A stretch of DNA of 47,539 nucleotides, taken from NCBI GenBank assembly GCA_943704425.1, contig CALSCP010002623.1, positions 1 through 47,539 of the forward strand, written 5' to 3'. Under the pieces are notes generated by a model. The model ran no database searches and was not told where the DNA came from. It worked only from the letters and a program-made list of their open reading frames with translations. This document shows positions 11,101 through 20,338 of the stretch, one piece after another; the first letter of the stretch is position 1; every line of letters starts with the position of its first letter. The DNA is from Ministeria vibrans ATCC 50519. Its lineage: Eukaryota > Opisthokonta > Filasterea. Position numbers and translations under genes: made by a program.

Positions 11101-14046
11101 AGCAGCGTCAACGTGAGTGTGGTCCCGGGCATGGCATCGTCGTCGTCACAGGGTGGCGGACGAGGCACGGTTGTGATTGCACTGGGCATGGAGGATGCAC
11201 GTGTGTTGCTGCACGACGCTCAGAGCGGCCGACGCATCCGCACGCTGGTGGGCCATTCGCGTGCTGTGTGCAGCAGTGTATTTACACCCGATGGCGAGCG
11301 ACTGTGTACCGGCTCGCACGATGGGCAGTTGATTCTATGGAACATGCGCACGGGTGGCGAGGTGGCGCGCATGACGCGCCATAAACGTCGTGTGACCAGC
11401 TGTGCGATCGAGTCGCGTGGTCTCATTCTGGCGTCGACCTCGTGGGATTGTACGGTGCGCTTGTGGGATGGTCGACACGGTGGCGAACAGGGCACGCTGC
11501 GACTGGGAAGCAAGCCTGCATCGTGTGTGTCGTTTCACCCCGATGGAATGCGTCTGGCGGCCGCCTCGTGGGACGGTCGTGTTTACGTGTACAGTGTCCT
11601 CGACAAGAAACGCGTCTACTGCCAGCGCGTGCACCAACAGAGTGTGCGTAGTTGCGTGTACGCTCCCAATGGTATCTACTTGGCGTGTGCTGCCGACACG
11701 CAAGTGATTGTGTTCTCGGCCGAGCGTGGCGTCCGTGTGGCGCGGTTCGACTGTGGCGACGAGCTTGTGAACATGTGTCTTTATCGTGCAGGTCGCCTTC
11801 TTGTGGCGCAGGACGGTGGCCAGGTGAGCGCGTGGGGTGCACACGCCGGCGGTGAGTTGGCGCGTTTTGGCATGAAGTCGTATGTGACGGCAGCGGCCAT
11901 GTGCGAGCATGTGTGTGTGCTGGGCGACGGCAGTGGTGTGGTTGAGGTACACGCGGATGCCTGTGATCCCGCCGTCGCCTGGTCCGTGACCGTGTCGACC
12001 GATGGCGGTGACCAGAGTGCGGTGCGCTCGGTGGCGCTGACCCTGCACCCTCACGTGGTGGTCGCGTACGGTCTGGGTAACGGTGTGCTCCGTGTGGTGG
12101 GCGTAGTGCGACGCGGGGGACCGGCCAAGCTGCATTTTGAGGATCGTCAGGCACACGGCGCGAGCGGTGGTGTGACGGCACTTGCATTTTCACCGTGGGT
12201 GTTTGAAGGACGCAGCGGTACGGATGGGCGCGATGGCAAGATGCTGCTGGCCTCGGGTGGCGACGATGGCTGTGTGACGCTGTGGAAGAGCATGGACACG
12301 ATGCAGACGGTGCGTGAGAAGCAGACAGTGTGGGCGCACACTTCGTCAGTGACGTCTATTGCGTTTGCCTCGACCGGCATGCAACTGGCGAGCTCGAGCA
12401 AAGACGGTTCGGTGTCACTTTTGAACTATTCGACGGCGAGTGGTGAATGGCTGAAGGCCAAGCGACTGGAACACTTGCACGGCGACTGGATCAACCAAGT
12501 GGTGTACACGCAGGACTCGCGTGCGCTGCTGACGTGCGGCTCAGACTTTACGGCGAAGCTGACGACACTCGACGGCAACGAGATGTGTGTGTGCAGCGGA
12601 CACATGGGCGCCGTGGTGGGCTGTGGCGTGACCGCGTCGGGCAATCTGGTCACTGCATCGGTCGATACGACGTGTAAGGTGTGGACGGAACGTGGTGAGG
12701 AGGTAACGACCTTGGATGGACATGGACAGCGCGTGAATGTTGTGGTGGTGTCGGGAAATTTGGTGTTGACCGGCAGTGACGATGAGTCGGCGCGCCTGTG
12801 GGACCCGAGTCGAGGCAAACGGTACGGAGCGCTTGCGGGACACTCTGGCGATGTCAAGTCCTTGGGTGTGTTTCCCGAGGCAGCCTCATCGTCGTCGGGG
12901 TCGTCCAGGGTGGGTCGCGAAGTGAACGCTGTGGTGACGGGAGGAATGGATGGCACGGCACGCGTGTGGACCATGTCGAGTGCGGCGAGCTCGGATGGCG
13001 CTGCGCCAACAGCATCTTCTGCTGGCGCGGAGGACGGCGAGGGCGTGTCGTCGTTGAGCGAGACTGCAGTGTGGATGCGTGCGCCTCTGACGGCCCACCA
13101 TGCGACTGTGGTTGCGATTGGGGTGTCGCACTGCCACAGTCGCTGTGTGACGGTGGGCCGCGATGGTACATTGGTGGCGTGGCACGTCGAGGACGGCACG
13201 GTGGCTTGTGTCGCGTCCCACGAACCCATTGTGATAGACGAGGCTGAGGACTCGCGCTCGGCGACGTTTCCACCCCGGTGCGTTGCGGTGATCAACCAAG
13301 AGCTGTTTGTGGTGGGCCATGCCAATGGCGACGTTGCCTGGTGGCGTGTGGTGGGCGGCGAGAACGGACTGATTGCGCCGGCACGGGCGACGCATGCGAA
13401 GCAGCACACGGATGCAGTGGCGGGATTGGTGCATGCGCATGGACGGCAGATGGTGGTGAGTGCGGGCTGGGATGGCGCAGTGTATGCGTACTCAGACACG
13501 ACTGGTGAGGTACTGACACGCCTTGCGCTCCCCGAGCCTCTCTCGGACAGTCGCTGCGTGGGAATTGCGTGTGCGCGTGACGGAGAACGTCTGGTTGTGA
13601 CCTTGGGCGATGGCACGCTGCTTTGCGTTGCGCTGCCTCCGTTGGGACGCACGAGTTCGACGACTGTGACAACACGTCTGCAGCTCTTTAGCGAGCGACC
13701 CTGTTTGACAGTGGGTGCCGCGCAGACGCTGGGTGCGGGCATGGTGCGACCGTGTCGCGATGGCACTGTGGTCATGGTTGCGAGTCGTGGTGGAGGACGC
13801 GGACGATCGGTTGCAGTCCATGCGGGTCCGGTGAATGTGGTGGCGGATGCGGGGGACGAGCGTTTTGTAACGGCCTCACAGGATGGCACGGTGAAAGTGT
13901 GGTTGTACCCGGCGACGCAGACGGCCGAGATTGTCATGGGCGCGCCTGTCACTGCCATGGCGGTTCTGAGCGAGCCTATTTCGTCGCGCATTTTGCTCTG
14001 TTGCGCCGATGAGCTTGGTCGCGTTCGATTTATGAGTGTACAATAA
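5104..14046 (+). CDS. TEP1-like: Telomerase/vault protein 1 (TEP1)-like giant TROVE-DUF4062-NACHT-WD40 protein
   Basis: This is one uninterrupted 2980-codon frame. Domains in order: Ser/Thr-rich low-complexity N-terminus (1-250); TROVE RNA-binding repeats from about 278, split by an acidic/polar insert (about 440-490) and a long RGG tract (about 650-709); a vWA-like region (about 746-925) whose MIDAS position reads LVNAGED instead of the usual DxSxS; DUF4062 (about 1011-1220, FFISSTFRDFHGERDLL); a NACHT NTPase with Walker A GKPGFGKTS (1327-1335) and Walker B LIIDGLDEL (1420-1428); then roughly 18-20 WD40 blades (about 2028-2980). This order matches animal TEP1, a protein of telomerase and vault particles that binds their RNAs. 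The order is seen; binding telomerase or vault RNA here is inferred. The lack of introns is striking beside genes with 6-14 exons. The start is the first ATG of the frame, about 20 nt after stops. Confidence 0.93.
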   Translation: MSSLTSSPSLLSSKNLRGSTLSGTGAHKHTSTGRASSLASPSSLSSTPTSARPLVSTAAGRTLTGPAASSAITTRSALTSAKPTLTASLVATTHLSRSSPNSSRLLLSTSSSSTAAKLSSVHPGGTLTSSGSPTTAAPSTQNATTSLLRKNTSSLSSNLSAVRSSSSSASSSLRMTSTGALYSSTRQRQEPTESDSCDDAIVVFSDDFEPSYDLDDHDVFFDVTTHTTTSAGGPSASVPLFVRPDQDADLLDHRTYTLRRLAITVPPPLVSGDLAKSALVNTVAVSLLREPNYYDTTNATRALVLSLAVHIAERDPEFVLKTALYCRLHLNIRATANFLLAVAARLPRCRRYLRRYFSASTRIPSDWMEVAQLYQPFYEPDGDQCIGNVHLPALDDATSSHAGQIPAALRHVMIAKFTEFDEYQLAKYNKDKHKAAKRKTAGEERRAAKMKELASAADDDDDDHDDGDDDDNNNNSNTDAEAGPSSSAVVAQKPKKPSKVEFTIKQLVRKLHIVEPAVYVMGILGKRYPATVEEFRRARLSGEFDGSRAGQRMRLKTPETWETQVSLRGNKAQVWQDLLDHNKLPYMAMLRNLRNLICAGISNEHHRRVRRKLSDPVAVANSRQFPFRFFSAYVALDECVKMFNAIQGRAANGGGRGGGGRGGSARGGSARGGSRGGGRGGGRGGSARGGGRGGGRGGGRGGSSGGMEDRPALPHNLPSIVEEYKRSLDAAVQAATEQNVEPIAGRTLVLVNAGEDVATTPCSSSSSLGKPRSVFECGLLLALMCRQACERTDFYLYGPRGAVQRIEMDPDVGLLASLEQIALRRHAWLRENASFPDECLHVDLLQRHERVDNILVLTANGHHNGASPDFLAHYRAHVNPDLLYVCVDLNGGTPTPGAYSHPNDALLSGFTDAILRFIGERSQGGQVGFVNAIDMAHKLDKSPSAFRPPLRAHRKKMLTNLGTDYDTAPASSSRSTALAASRTKTNDSSLGVLSVRRMPPAGRAAGGAQWRNVRFFISSTFRDFHGERDLLARFVFPVLRYRAARELRMHVHATDLRWGVTEADAKRGQSLSICLREIDRCRPFFLGLLGNRYGYVPDAYLPLRDARGRTTEPKWLAEYPTGRSITELEMHYGALCDAATSAMGSTSALFCVRSNDFAESTVPESFRSWFAAESSESRAKMDALRERVLASAVKTPSAINVHEYSPTWGGVHGGVPMAGGLEELGRVLLQRLWTVLKQHAADLDTSASSPKITTSTTAASPASPIKADSVALIDVDAKPLESESHELFADAKASAFFGREQLLARVRRTCDACGTHPRPGACVCLTGKPGFGKTSVLAALARSYAEQGLGDALFVHFAGATPGSENVVRLLRRLSHECRRRFDIDEGGAPVPQDYRELVDSVPRLLRIAAMRSSNGRAFLIIDGLDELATTTGLDWLARICTTQADYVTVCVGVAEHTPALASLRVACENLQIITCGHLSPTERAVVVKDSLAVHRKQLSESGFDAQLPLLLGKRDAQTPLYLYLAVSELIAHDRFETVTQRIRDMGSTVSVLLQEVLARCERDAAAPELVGEALSLLRVAHAGLTEKSLRRLLGESFAAMRKKERHAQKKGRSVTVSATASKTSVSSRTTALRGGTALTSGTTANLSASKPAPPAPSRQTSHQSWSSSTSTVVSTVTLAKAVHQSSDAKESLDVLPASTWNHIFSTLRPLLNPPASAEVAASALHADEGGHASDNLVSFTLFHRELYKAVQTRYSRTSDVSMHKRLAQHWFDMSNASGNGNHNSGSSGVSRKNAGVKAEVTYAAATDRSIMAMLYHLMLGRDWRRLHSALTSLHLLHRAASTGVLPQIIEEYYRFEGASAASPIARDLERLVGEQDVQEFGQFARRQSHTLLRRPQLIVQLAIADVSQLVRDAGERWLVNQEQRDTAMALAEQRGQRLDVGVISDRVALPLLARELPLVVASGDDDSEASRLFAHAPHLAQQHQQYGDGLTMDVTVAVSSVNVSVVPGMASSSSQGGGRGTVVIALGMEDARVLLHDAQSGRRIRTLVGHSRAVCSSVFTPDGERLCTGSHDGQLILWNMRTGGEVARMTRHKRRVTSCAIESRGLILASTSWDCTVRLWDGRHGGEQGTLRLGSKPASCVSFHPDGMRLAAASWDGRVYVYSVLDKKRVYCQRVHQQSVRSCVYAPNGIYLACAADTQVIVFSAERGVRVARFDCGDELVNMCLYRAGRLLVAQDGGQVSAWGAHAGGELARFGMKSYVTAAAMCEHVCVLGDGSGVVEVHADACDPAVAWSVTVSTDGGDQSAVRSVALTLHPHVVVAYGLGNGVLRVVGVVRRGGPAKLHFEDRQAHGASGGVTALAFSPWVFEGRSGTDGRDGKMLLASGGDDGCVTLWKSMDTMQTVREKQTVWAHTSSVTSIAFASTGMQLASSSKDGSVSLLNYSTASGEWLKAKRLEHLHGDWINQVVYTQDSRALLTCGSDFTAKLTTLDGNEMCVCSGHMGAVVGCGVTASGNLVTASVDTTCKVWTERGEEVTTLDGHGQRVNVVVVSGNLVLTGSDDESARLWDPSRGKRYGALAGHSGDVKSLGVFPEAASSSSGSSRVGREVNAVVTGGMDGTARVWTMSSAASSDGAAPTASSAGAEDGEGVSSLSETAVWMRAPLTAHHATVVAIGVSHCHSRCVTVGRDGTLVAWHVEDGTVACVASHEPIVIDEAEDSRSATFPPRCVAVINQELFVVGHANGDVAWWRVVGGENGLIAPARATHAKQHTDAVAGLVHAHGRQMVVSAGWDGAVYAYSDTTGEVLTRLALPEPLSDSRCVGIACARDGERLVVTLGDGTLLCVALPPLGRTSSTTVTTRLQLFSERPCLTVGAAQTLGAGMVRPCRDGTVVMVASRGGGRGRSVAVHAGPVNVVADAGDERFVTASQDGTVKVWLYPATQTAEIVMGAPVTAMAVLSEPISSRILLCCADELGRVRFMSVQ
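7060..7230 (+). repeat. RGG/GGR-coding tandem repeat inside the TEP1-like gene
   Basis: Tandem CGTGGTGGC-type units encode about 55 residues of Gly, Arg and Ser (RGGSARGGG units), a classic RGG-box composition for RNA binding. The tract lies between the TROVE and vWA-like regions. The frame continues cleanly on both sides. Confidence 0.9.
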
Positions 14047-14499
14047 TACAATAATATTTTTTTATGTTATGGCGACCATGTACTTTTCTTTTTTTATTTG
14101 TTCACAACACTCACAATACATAGTGATTGATTGCACTATCTGTTTGGTTAATGCTGGTCATTGACTGACTGACAACTGAGCGTTGTGGCTTTTTCTTGGA
14201 CAAAGGTATTACTTATAAAAGGTGAAAAGGTGAATAATAATTAAGAAAAAGAAATAAAATTAATAAATCGAGAGCTGTACTCTATGAGTCGTTGTCTAAG
14301 CAAGTTAAAAAAAAACAAATTAATATTCATTTCTCATTAATATAAAATTTAATAATCATAATAAAATAAAATCTTCAAATTTATTCATAATTTTTTATTT
14401 TTTTACATTTTCGTAAAATTGAGAATTGTGAGCTACGGTCACGAGCTAAGCGGCTGATAAATTGCACGTTTGTCCTCGCGGTGGCCAGGGGACGTTGGT
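14047..14499. other. AT-rich intergenic region
   Basis: Between the TEP1-like stop and the RAP-protein ATG there is A/T-rich sequence with A and T runs (for example 14300-14400). It presumably carries the 3' UTR of one gene and the promoter of the next. I see no RNA gene or clear motif. Confidence 0.5.
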
Positions 14500-17400
14500 A
14501 TGAGTGCGCTGCGTGCGGTTGCGAAGGAGATGGGCGCGTCGTCGCTGCGGATGGTCCGGCGCCGCTCGTTCGCCGCCGAGAGCAGCGGATCGACTGTAAA
14601 GGAGCCCGTGTCGCATCGCAGACAACCACGGGCGCGCGACCGCGGCTCCTTTGAGCGTCTTTCGGAGCGGCTCTTGTCGTTTCGGCAATCGCGCAGTCCA
14701 ACGGACATCCCCAGCCTGGAACAGAGCTCACGCCTGCCCGACGCCGCCCCCCACGGGCCCTCCCAGCGCGCAACGGCCTACCCCCACCCGCATCCGAACC
14801 CAAGGCCGCAAGCACCGGCGAGGGCCAACGACAGAAGTCGGAATGTTTCGACGTCGCACACTCAGCGCTCCTTCCCTTCCCACGCCCCCACCCCCCCTGT
14901 ACATACCGCCGCCTCGCATTCGAACCCCTTCCCACACCGGCCCCGCGTCGCCATGCTGCCCCAGCCGCACCACCACCACCACCACCACCACCACGACCAC
15001 TACCGCCATCAGCAGCAGCACCACCACCATAAGCAGCAGCAGCAGCATCGGCCGTACAAGGCACACCACCAACCCCATTCCAAAGCACGCCCGGGCCTCT
15101 CGCCCAGAACTGTACTCAACAAAACAGAGTTTTTAGAAAAGTGCACTCCCACCAATCCACTCGACATGAGCATTGCCCTCGAGGAGTTAGCCGCACAAAA
15201 CATGCACGTCCGGCTCCCGTCGTCGTTTGTCTTTCGCACTCTTCACTCGCACGTCGCAAAGCGTTTCTACATCAACCAGCAGTTGAGCCACGACCAAGCA
15301 GACTACGAGCGCCTCATGAAAACCTTTGCCGAGATGATGCTCTACACTCTTCCCCGTCTCAACGCCGTCACGCTCATTCCCGATCTTAGCTTGGTCTTGG
15401 AAACCGTGTCGGTCCTGTCGGCGTCGCCCGAGGTGTGCCCTCCTGAGGTCCGCGCCGACACTCTCAAGGCCATCTTCTCTAAGTTGGAGGAAAGCACGAC
15501 GCTCACCAACTACGACATTGCGAGAATCTTCACGGCCTGCAACAACAGTGCCCTGTTCAATGACCCGCGCCTGCTCACGTTCACCGAGTCCCTCATACCT
15601 CGCGTGGAGTTTACCAAGCCTACGCATATGCTCCAGTTCATTCACACACGCGACATGAGGCGTCTTCTCGAGAACATTCTCAACCTCCACCCCCAACACA
15701 CCGCAGTGACCATGCGCTTTGTCAAGGAGCTCCTCGCTCCAGAGCACGTCTCCGCACTCTCCTTCAAAACACTCAATATCATGCACGATCTTGCCGTTGA
15801 AAAGTTTCCCCCCGAATCGCGCGCGTTGATGTGCGAAAATCTCATCCAGGGCTCCTACTTGCGCTGGAAGAACACCGATGACGTCAACCAAGACCTGCAA
15901 CGGCACCGGGCCGAGCGCCTGTACCATTTTGCATACCACCTCACCCGCTACTTTCGCCAACTGCGTCTTGCCACGACCAACGCCCCGTCGCCCGCAGTCG
16001 TGCAGCTGCGCGACCAGTGTCGCCATGTGCTGCACATTGTCACACGCACCCTCTACCTCAACGGCGCTATACCCGTGTACGCAAACATCCCCCATCTCTT
16101 CGTCGAGTTGGCCTCGAACCGCCACTACCGCCACGACCCTTCCGTCACCGACCGCATTTTGATCGAACAGAGCAACGAGTTTCTCCAGATGCCCGCCGAA
16201 ATGCTCAAGTGGGGCGTTGCGTCTGCCATCCAGGTTATGTGGGCGTACGGGCGCAACATGCGCCACCACCATCTGCTGCGACAGTTGCTCGTGCACTATG
16301 CGCCATCGGTTCTCGAGATTACAGACGCGCCGCACAACCTCATGGTCGCCAGCGCTCTCTATTGCTATCTCCCGACCGCGATGGGGATGCGTGTGCGCGA
16401 CCACACGGCCGCACAGATTGTCAAGTTGCCCTCTTCGTTGACGGCCGGACATTCCCTCTTCTTTGCCGACGAGCGCCTCAGCCTTGACACCATCTGTTCG
16501 TTCTTTGAAAATGCGCCCAGCGAGCGACTGAGTTTTCGCGGCATCAACTCCGACACGTACGCATTTATTGAGAATGTTCTAAAGCCGCTGCGATACCAGC
16601 CGTACCCCAAGCAGGACGAGGTGTTGCGACCTCTCTTGGCCAGCATCATCAACCCAGCCAAGGGCGAGGAGCTGTGCCTGCTGGACCTCAGCAGTCTGGC
16701 GCTCACGCTCAACACGTACCAGCACGACTTGGTCCACGAGATGGTCATGACCATCAGCCAGAGCTTCATGAAGTGCGTCGCGTCGGCGCCCGAGGACACC
16801 CTGTGGCTTGCCGCTAACCAGATTGCCTGGCTCTTCCGCACCACGCGCCACGTCGACATTCCCCTCATGGAGGCGCTCTCGGACCGTCTTGTTGCGTCGC
16901 CCATCTTGCCACACACCTCACAGCTCGCCGCCTTCATCTACATCCTCGGCGAGCTCAACATCCCCACCGTGAACTTGTCACCCTTGCTCATGACCTTCAT
17001 TCGCGACCGCCCACTCTCCCCGGCCAATCTGGTGCAGCTCATCGTTGGCGGAGTCTACCTGCGTTACCACCAGCCTTTCTACTGGGTCTCGCTCATTCCT
17101 CGTCTGCGTGAATTCCTTTCCCCGTCGCACCCACTCGATCCCGACACAAGGATGCGCCTTACAACCACCGCCGCCAAGCTCAAGGTGTACCTGCGCATGA
17201 TTGAGATGCCTCAGCTGGCGGAGACGATCACGTACGACGAGCAGCTCATTCAGGAGATCAAGCACACGGTGACGGTGTCACGGACACAGAACCGCGTCGC
17301 GCATGTACTCAAACATGCTGGCCTCGAAGGGTACGTCGACGAGTACTTTATCGAGGAGATCTCGGCGGTCATTGATCTGGCCAACCCCACGACGAAAGTG

Positions 17401-17673
17401 GCCATTGAGGTCGACGGGCCCTACCACTTTGCCTCCAACGACCCCACGCACGTCCTGGGGTCGACTGCTTTCAAGCGTGCCGCTCTCAAGTTCGCCGGAT
17501 GGGAGCAGCGGCCCGTCACTATCGACAGCGAGATCAATCGTGAACTCAACGAGCTGTATAGTGAGTTGTGCAATCGCGACCGACGTGAAGCTGACTTTGT
17601 TCCCGAGCCAAAGCTCGAGATTGAACCATCGACATCGCCACGACATCGTGGAAAGTTCAAGAAGTACTTTTGA
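14500..17673 (+). CDS. RAP-domain protein, probably organellar RNA-binding
   Basis: This is a single-exon protein of 1057 aa. The first true ATG of the frame is 14500; the frame is open upstream but only from a TTG. The N-terminus (MSALRAVAKEMG, then RMVRRRSFAAE) is Arg-rich with few acids, like a mitochondrial leader. Residues about 157-187 are a His/Gln-rich tract. About 210-940 is all-helical and resembles the repeat solenoids of FASTK or octotricopeptide-type proteins, but I cannot assign a specific repeat. The C-terminus (about 945-1035) is a RAP domain: VAIEVDGPYHF, then LGSTAFKRAALKFAGWE. RAP proteins generally act in mitochondrial or plastid RNA processing; the target RNA is unknown. 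The RAP call is strong, while organelle targeting is inferred. Confidence 0.88.
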   Translation: MSALRAVAKEMGASSLRMVRRRSFAAESSGSTVKEPVSHRRQPRARDRGSFERLSERLLSFRQSRSPTDIPSLEQSSRLPDAAPHGPSQRATAYPHPHPNPRPQAPARANDRSRNVSTSHTQRSFPSHAPTPPVHTAASHSNPFPHRPRVAMLPQPHHHHHHHHHDHYRHQQQHHHHKQQQQHRPYKAHHQPHSKARPGLSPRTVLNKTEFLEKCTPTNPLDMSIALEELAAQNMHVRLPSSFVFRTLHSHVAKRFYINQQLSHDQADYERLMKTFAEMMLYTLPRLNAVTLIPDLSLVLETVSVLSASPEVCPPEVRADTLKAIFSKLEESTTLTNYDIARIFTACNNSALFNDPRLLTFTESLIPRVEFTKPTHMLQFIHTRDMRRLLENILNLHPQHTAVTMRFVKELLAPEHVSALSFKTLNIMHDLAVEKFPPESRALMCENLIQGSYLRWKNTDDVNQDLQRHRAERLYHFAYHLTRYFRQLRLATTNAPSPAVVQLRDQCRHVLHIVTRTLYLNGAIPVYANIPHLFVELASNRHYRHDPSVTDRILIEQSNEFLQMPAEMLKWGVASAIQVMWAYGRNMRHHHLLRQLLVHYAPSVLEITDAPHNLMVASALYCYLPTAMGMRVRDHTAAQIVKLPSSLTAGHSLFFADERLSLDTICSFFENAPSERLSFRGINSDTYAFIENVLKPLRYQPYPKQDEVLRPLLASIINPAKGEELCLLDLSSLALTLNTYQHDLVHEMVMTISQSFMKCVASAPEDTLWLAANQIAWLFRTTRHVDIPLMEALSDRLVASPILPHTSQLAAFIYILGELNIPTVNLSPLLMTFIRDRPLSPANLVQLIVGGVYLRYHQPFYWVSLIPRLREFLSPSHPLDPDTRMRLTTTAAKLKVYLRMIEMPQLAETITYDEQLIQEIKHTVTVSRTQNRVAHVLKHAGLEGYVDEYFIEEISAVIDLANPTTKVAIEVDGPYHFASNDPTHVLGSTAFKRAALKFAGWEQRPVTIDSEINRELNELYSELCNRDRREADFVPEPKLEIEPSTSPRHRGKFKKYF

Positions 17674-17677
17674 GAGA

Positions 17678-17708
<31 letters not shown>

Positions 17709-18142
17709 TGTGTGTGTGTGTGTGTGAGAGAGAGAGATAATAGTGAGAGAGGTTTTTGCTTGTTTGTGTGATGTTTTGTGTGTGCTTATTAATGTCTAAT
17801 TATGTGTGAGAGAGGGAGAAAATATCAGAAATCTTTGTTATTTGTAGCGATCAAAATGTAATACACTGATTGATTTCTTCAGAACGAAATTGGGTTTAAT
17901 GAAGACGATGTACAGCGACATTTGAGTTAAAATGACACTGAAGGATACAAATTAGTGTTTTATATGGCTTTGGATTTCGGAGTGCTCACGCCATAAAGAC
18001 ATTCCTCAAATTGATTTTTCGAATTTGATCTAACTTATCTTTCAATCGCTTACTTTTACACACTTTCCTTCTCCTCCTCTGGATAGCATCGGTTTACGTC
18101 GTAGTGTGCACGTTCCTTGGTGTGTTGAAGGGCCCGACAAGC
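17674..18142. other. Intergenic region starting with a GA/TG microsatellite
   Basis: Directly after the RAP-protein TGA there is a (GA)n tract, then (TG)n, then (GA)n to about 17738, likely in the 3' UTR. The rest is unremarkable A/T-rich sequence leading to MTO1. An in-frame ATG at 18104 could extend MTO1 upstream. Confidence 0.6.
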
Positions 18143-20004
18143 ATGATAGCTGCTTGGCGACAAGTGTCACTTGGGTCGTGTTGGATGAGTCGAGTGCGCC
18201 GACTCTCATCGTCCTCTCTCGAATACGCCGTTGTCGTGGTGGGAGGCGGCCATGCTGGAGTGGAGGCGGCGGCGGCTGCTGCCCGCATGGGACAGAAAAC
18301 GCTCCTTGTGACGCACAAGAAGAGCACAATCGGTGAGTGCGTGTGTCGCAGCGTGTCCTGACTGTTCTCACACGCTCTCTCCTCTCTCTCTCTCTCTCTC
18401 TCTCGCTCTCGCTCTCTGTCCACAGGCGAAATGTCGTGCAACCCCTCGTTTGGCGGTGTGGGAAAGGGAACGTTGATCCGAGAGATTGATGCGATGGATG
18501 GGCTCTGTGGCCGAGTGTGTGGTACGAGAGACAGTGTGTCAGGCGAACCAATGCACTAACCTGTGCCTCTCAGATTTGGCCGGAATTCACTTTAAGATGC
18601 TCAACCTGTCGCGCGGCCCAGCCGTCTGGGGCCCGCGTGCACAGATGGATCGTGACCTGTATCGGTTTCACATGCAGCAGGCGGTTGCGGCTGTGCCCAA
18701 CTTGACTGTGGCTGAGGGTTCTTGTGAGGAGCTCTTGACCAACCAAGCAAATGAGATTGTCGGTCTCGAGTTTATTGATTATGCAACCAATTCCAAGCGC
18801 AACGTGTACGCTCGAGGCATTGTGATCACCACAGGGACCTTCTTGCGCGGCGAGACGCATCTGGGGCTGGTGCGACGTCCCGCTGGTCGTATTGGTGACG
18901 CACCCGCAGTCGGTCTGGCTCGCTCCTTTGAGCGCTTTGGCTTCCAGATGGGCCGGTTGCGCACGGGAACACCGCCGCGTGTTGACAAGACATCCATTGA
19001 TTACACGTATGAAAAATGAGAGAGAATGAGAGGGAAGGAGAGGGAAGGAGAGCAGAGGGACGACAGTGAGATAATGACTTGTGGTCAAACTCACAGTTTA
19101 TTGTGTTGATAGTGGACTGGAGATGCAGCACTGCGACGACCCCCCGCGTCCCTTCTCCTTTTTACACGACCGTGTTGCGCGTGCCCCCAACCCCTCTGTG
19201 GTGTGCCATATGACACGCACTAGTCCCGAAGCCCATCAGATTGTGCTCGACACCCTCCATTTGAATGTACATCTCAAGGAAAATGTCACTGGACCAAGGT
19301 ACACACGAGTACATCTGTCTGTGCTTTGCTTACCCGCGTGCCCATAATTATACACATTTTTTTTAAAAGGTACTGTCCCTCGATCGAGTCAAAAGTGTTG
19401 CGGTGGGGAAAGGAGCGCTGTCACCAAGTAACGCACACGCATATTTGCACACACTCGCGAATCACTTTTCCTCACGCGTCAACCTACTACTTGCCCCTTT
19501 CCCCATTCTCCACCATCTGCAGGTGTGGCTTGAGCCCGAGGGCCTCTCGTCGCCTCTGGTCTATCCGCAGGGGATTAGCATGACCATGCCAGCTGAAGCC
19601 CAGGCCCGACTTCTCCGCCTCCTTCCGGGCCTTGAGCACTGCCGTATGGTCCAGCCAGGATATGGCGTTGAATACGACTTTATTCATCCCACTCAGGTCT
19701 TTCTCCATCCCTTTTTTTTTCTTTCTTTCTCTATTACTTTGCTGCTCCTTTCTTTCAATTTTTTCTCTTGTTCTTGCGCTTTCTCTTTTTCGTTCTCTTT
19801 GTTGTCGTCTCTTTTTTAACGTTTGCTACGATGTGTGTAGTTGAGAGCGACTTTGGAAACGAAGGAAATCAAAGGTCTATTCCTTGCAGGCCAAATCAAC
19901 GGAACGACCGGATACGAAGAAGCAGGAGCGCAGGGGGTAACCAACAACTCACCACCACAAAAAAGAATCACACATCTCTCACATGAGACCGACTCACACT
20001 CGCT

Positions 20005-20048
<44 letters not shown>

Positions 20049-20305
20049 TTAATATATACTTGGATTCGTCTTCCCCTTGACTCAGGTGATTGCGGGTGCA
20101 AATGCGGCATTGTGTGCGCGGGGGAGCACACGAGAGTTTATTGTGGACCGCAGTGATGGCTATGTTGGCGTCATGATCGATGATCTTGTCACAAAGGGCG
20201 TCTCTGAGCCATACAGGATGTTCACAAGGTACCCCCGCTCACAGTTTGTCACTTTAGTCACTCACTCACGTTCTTTTTATTATTCTTCTTAACCCACCCA
20301 CCCAC

Positions 20306-20338
<33 letters not shown>

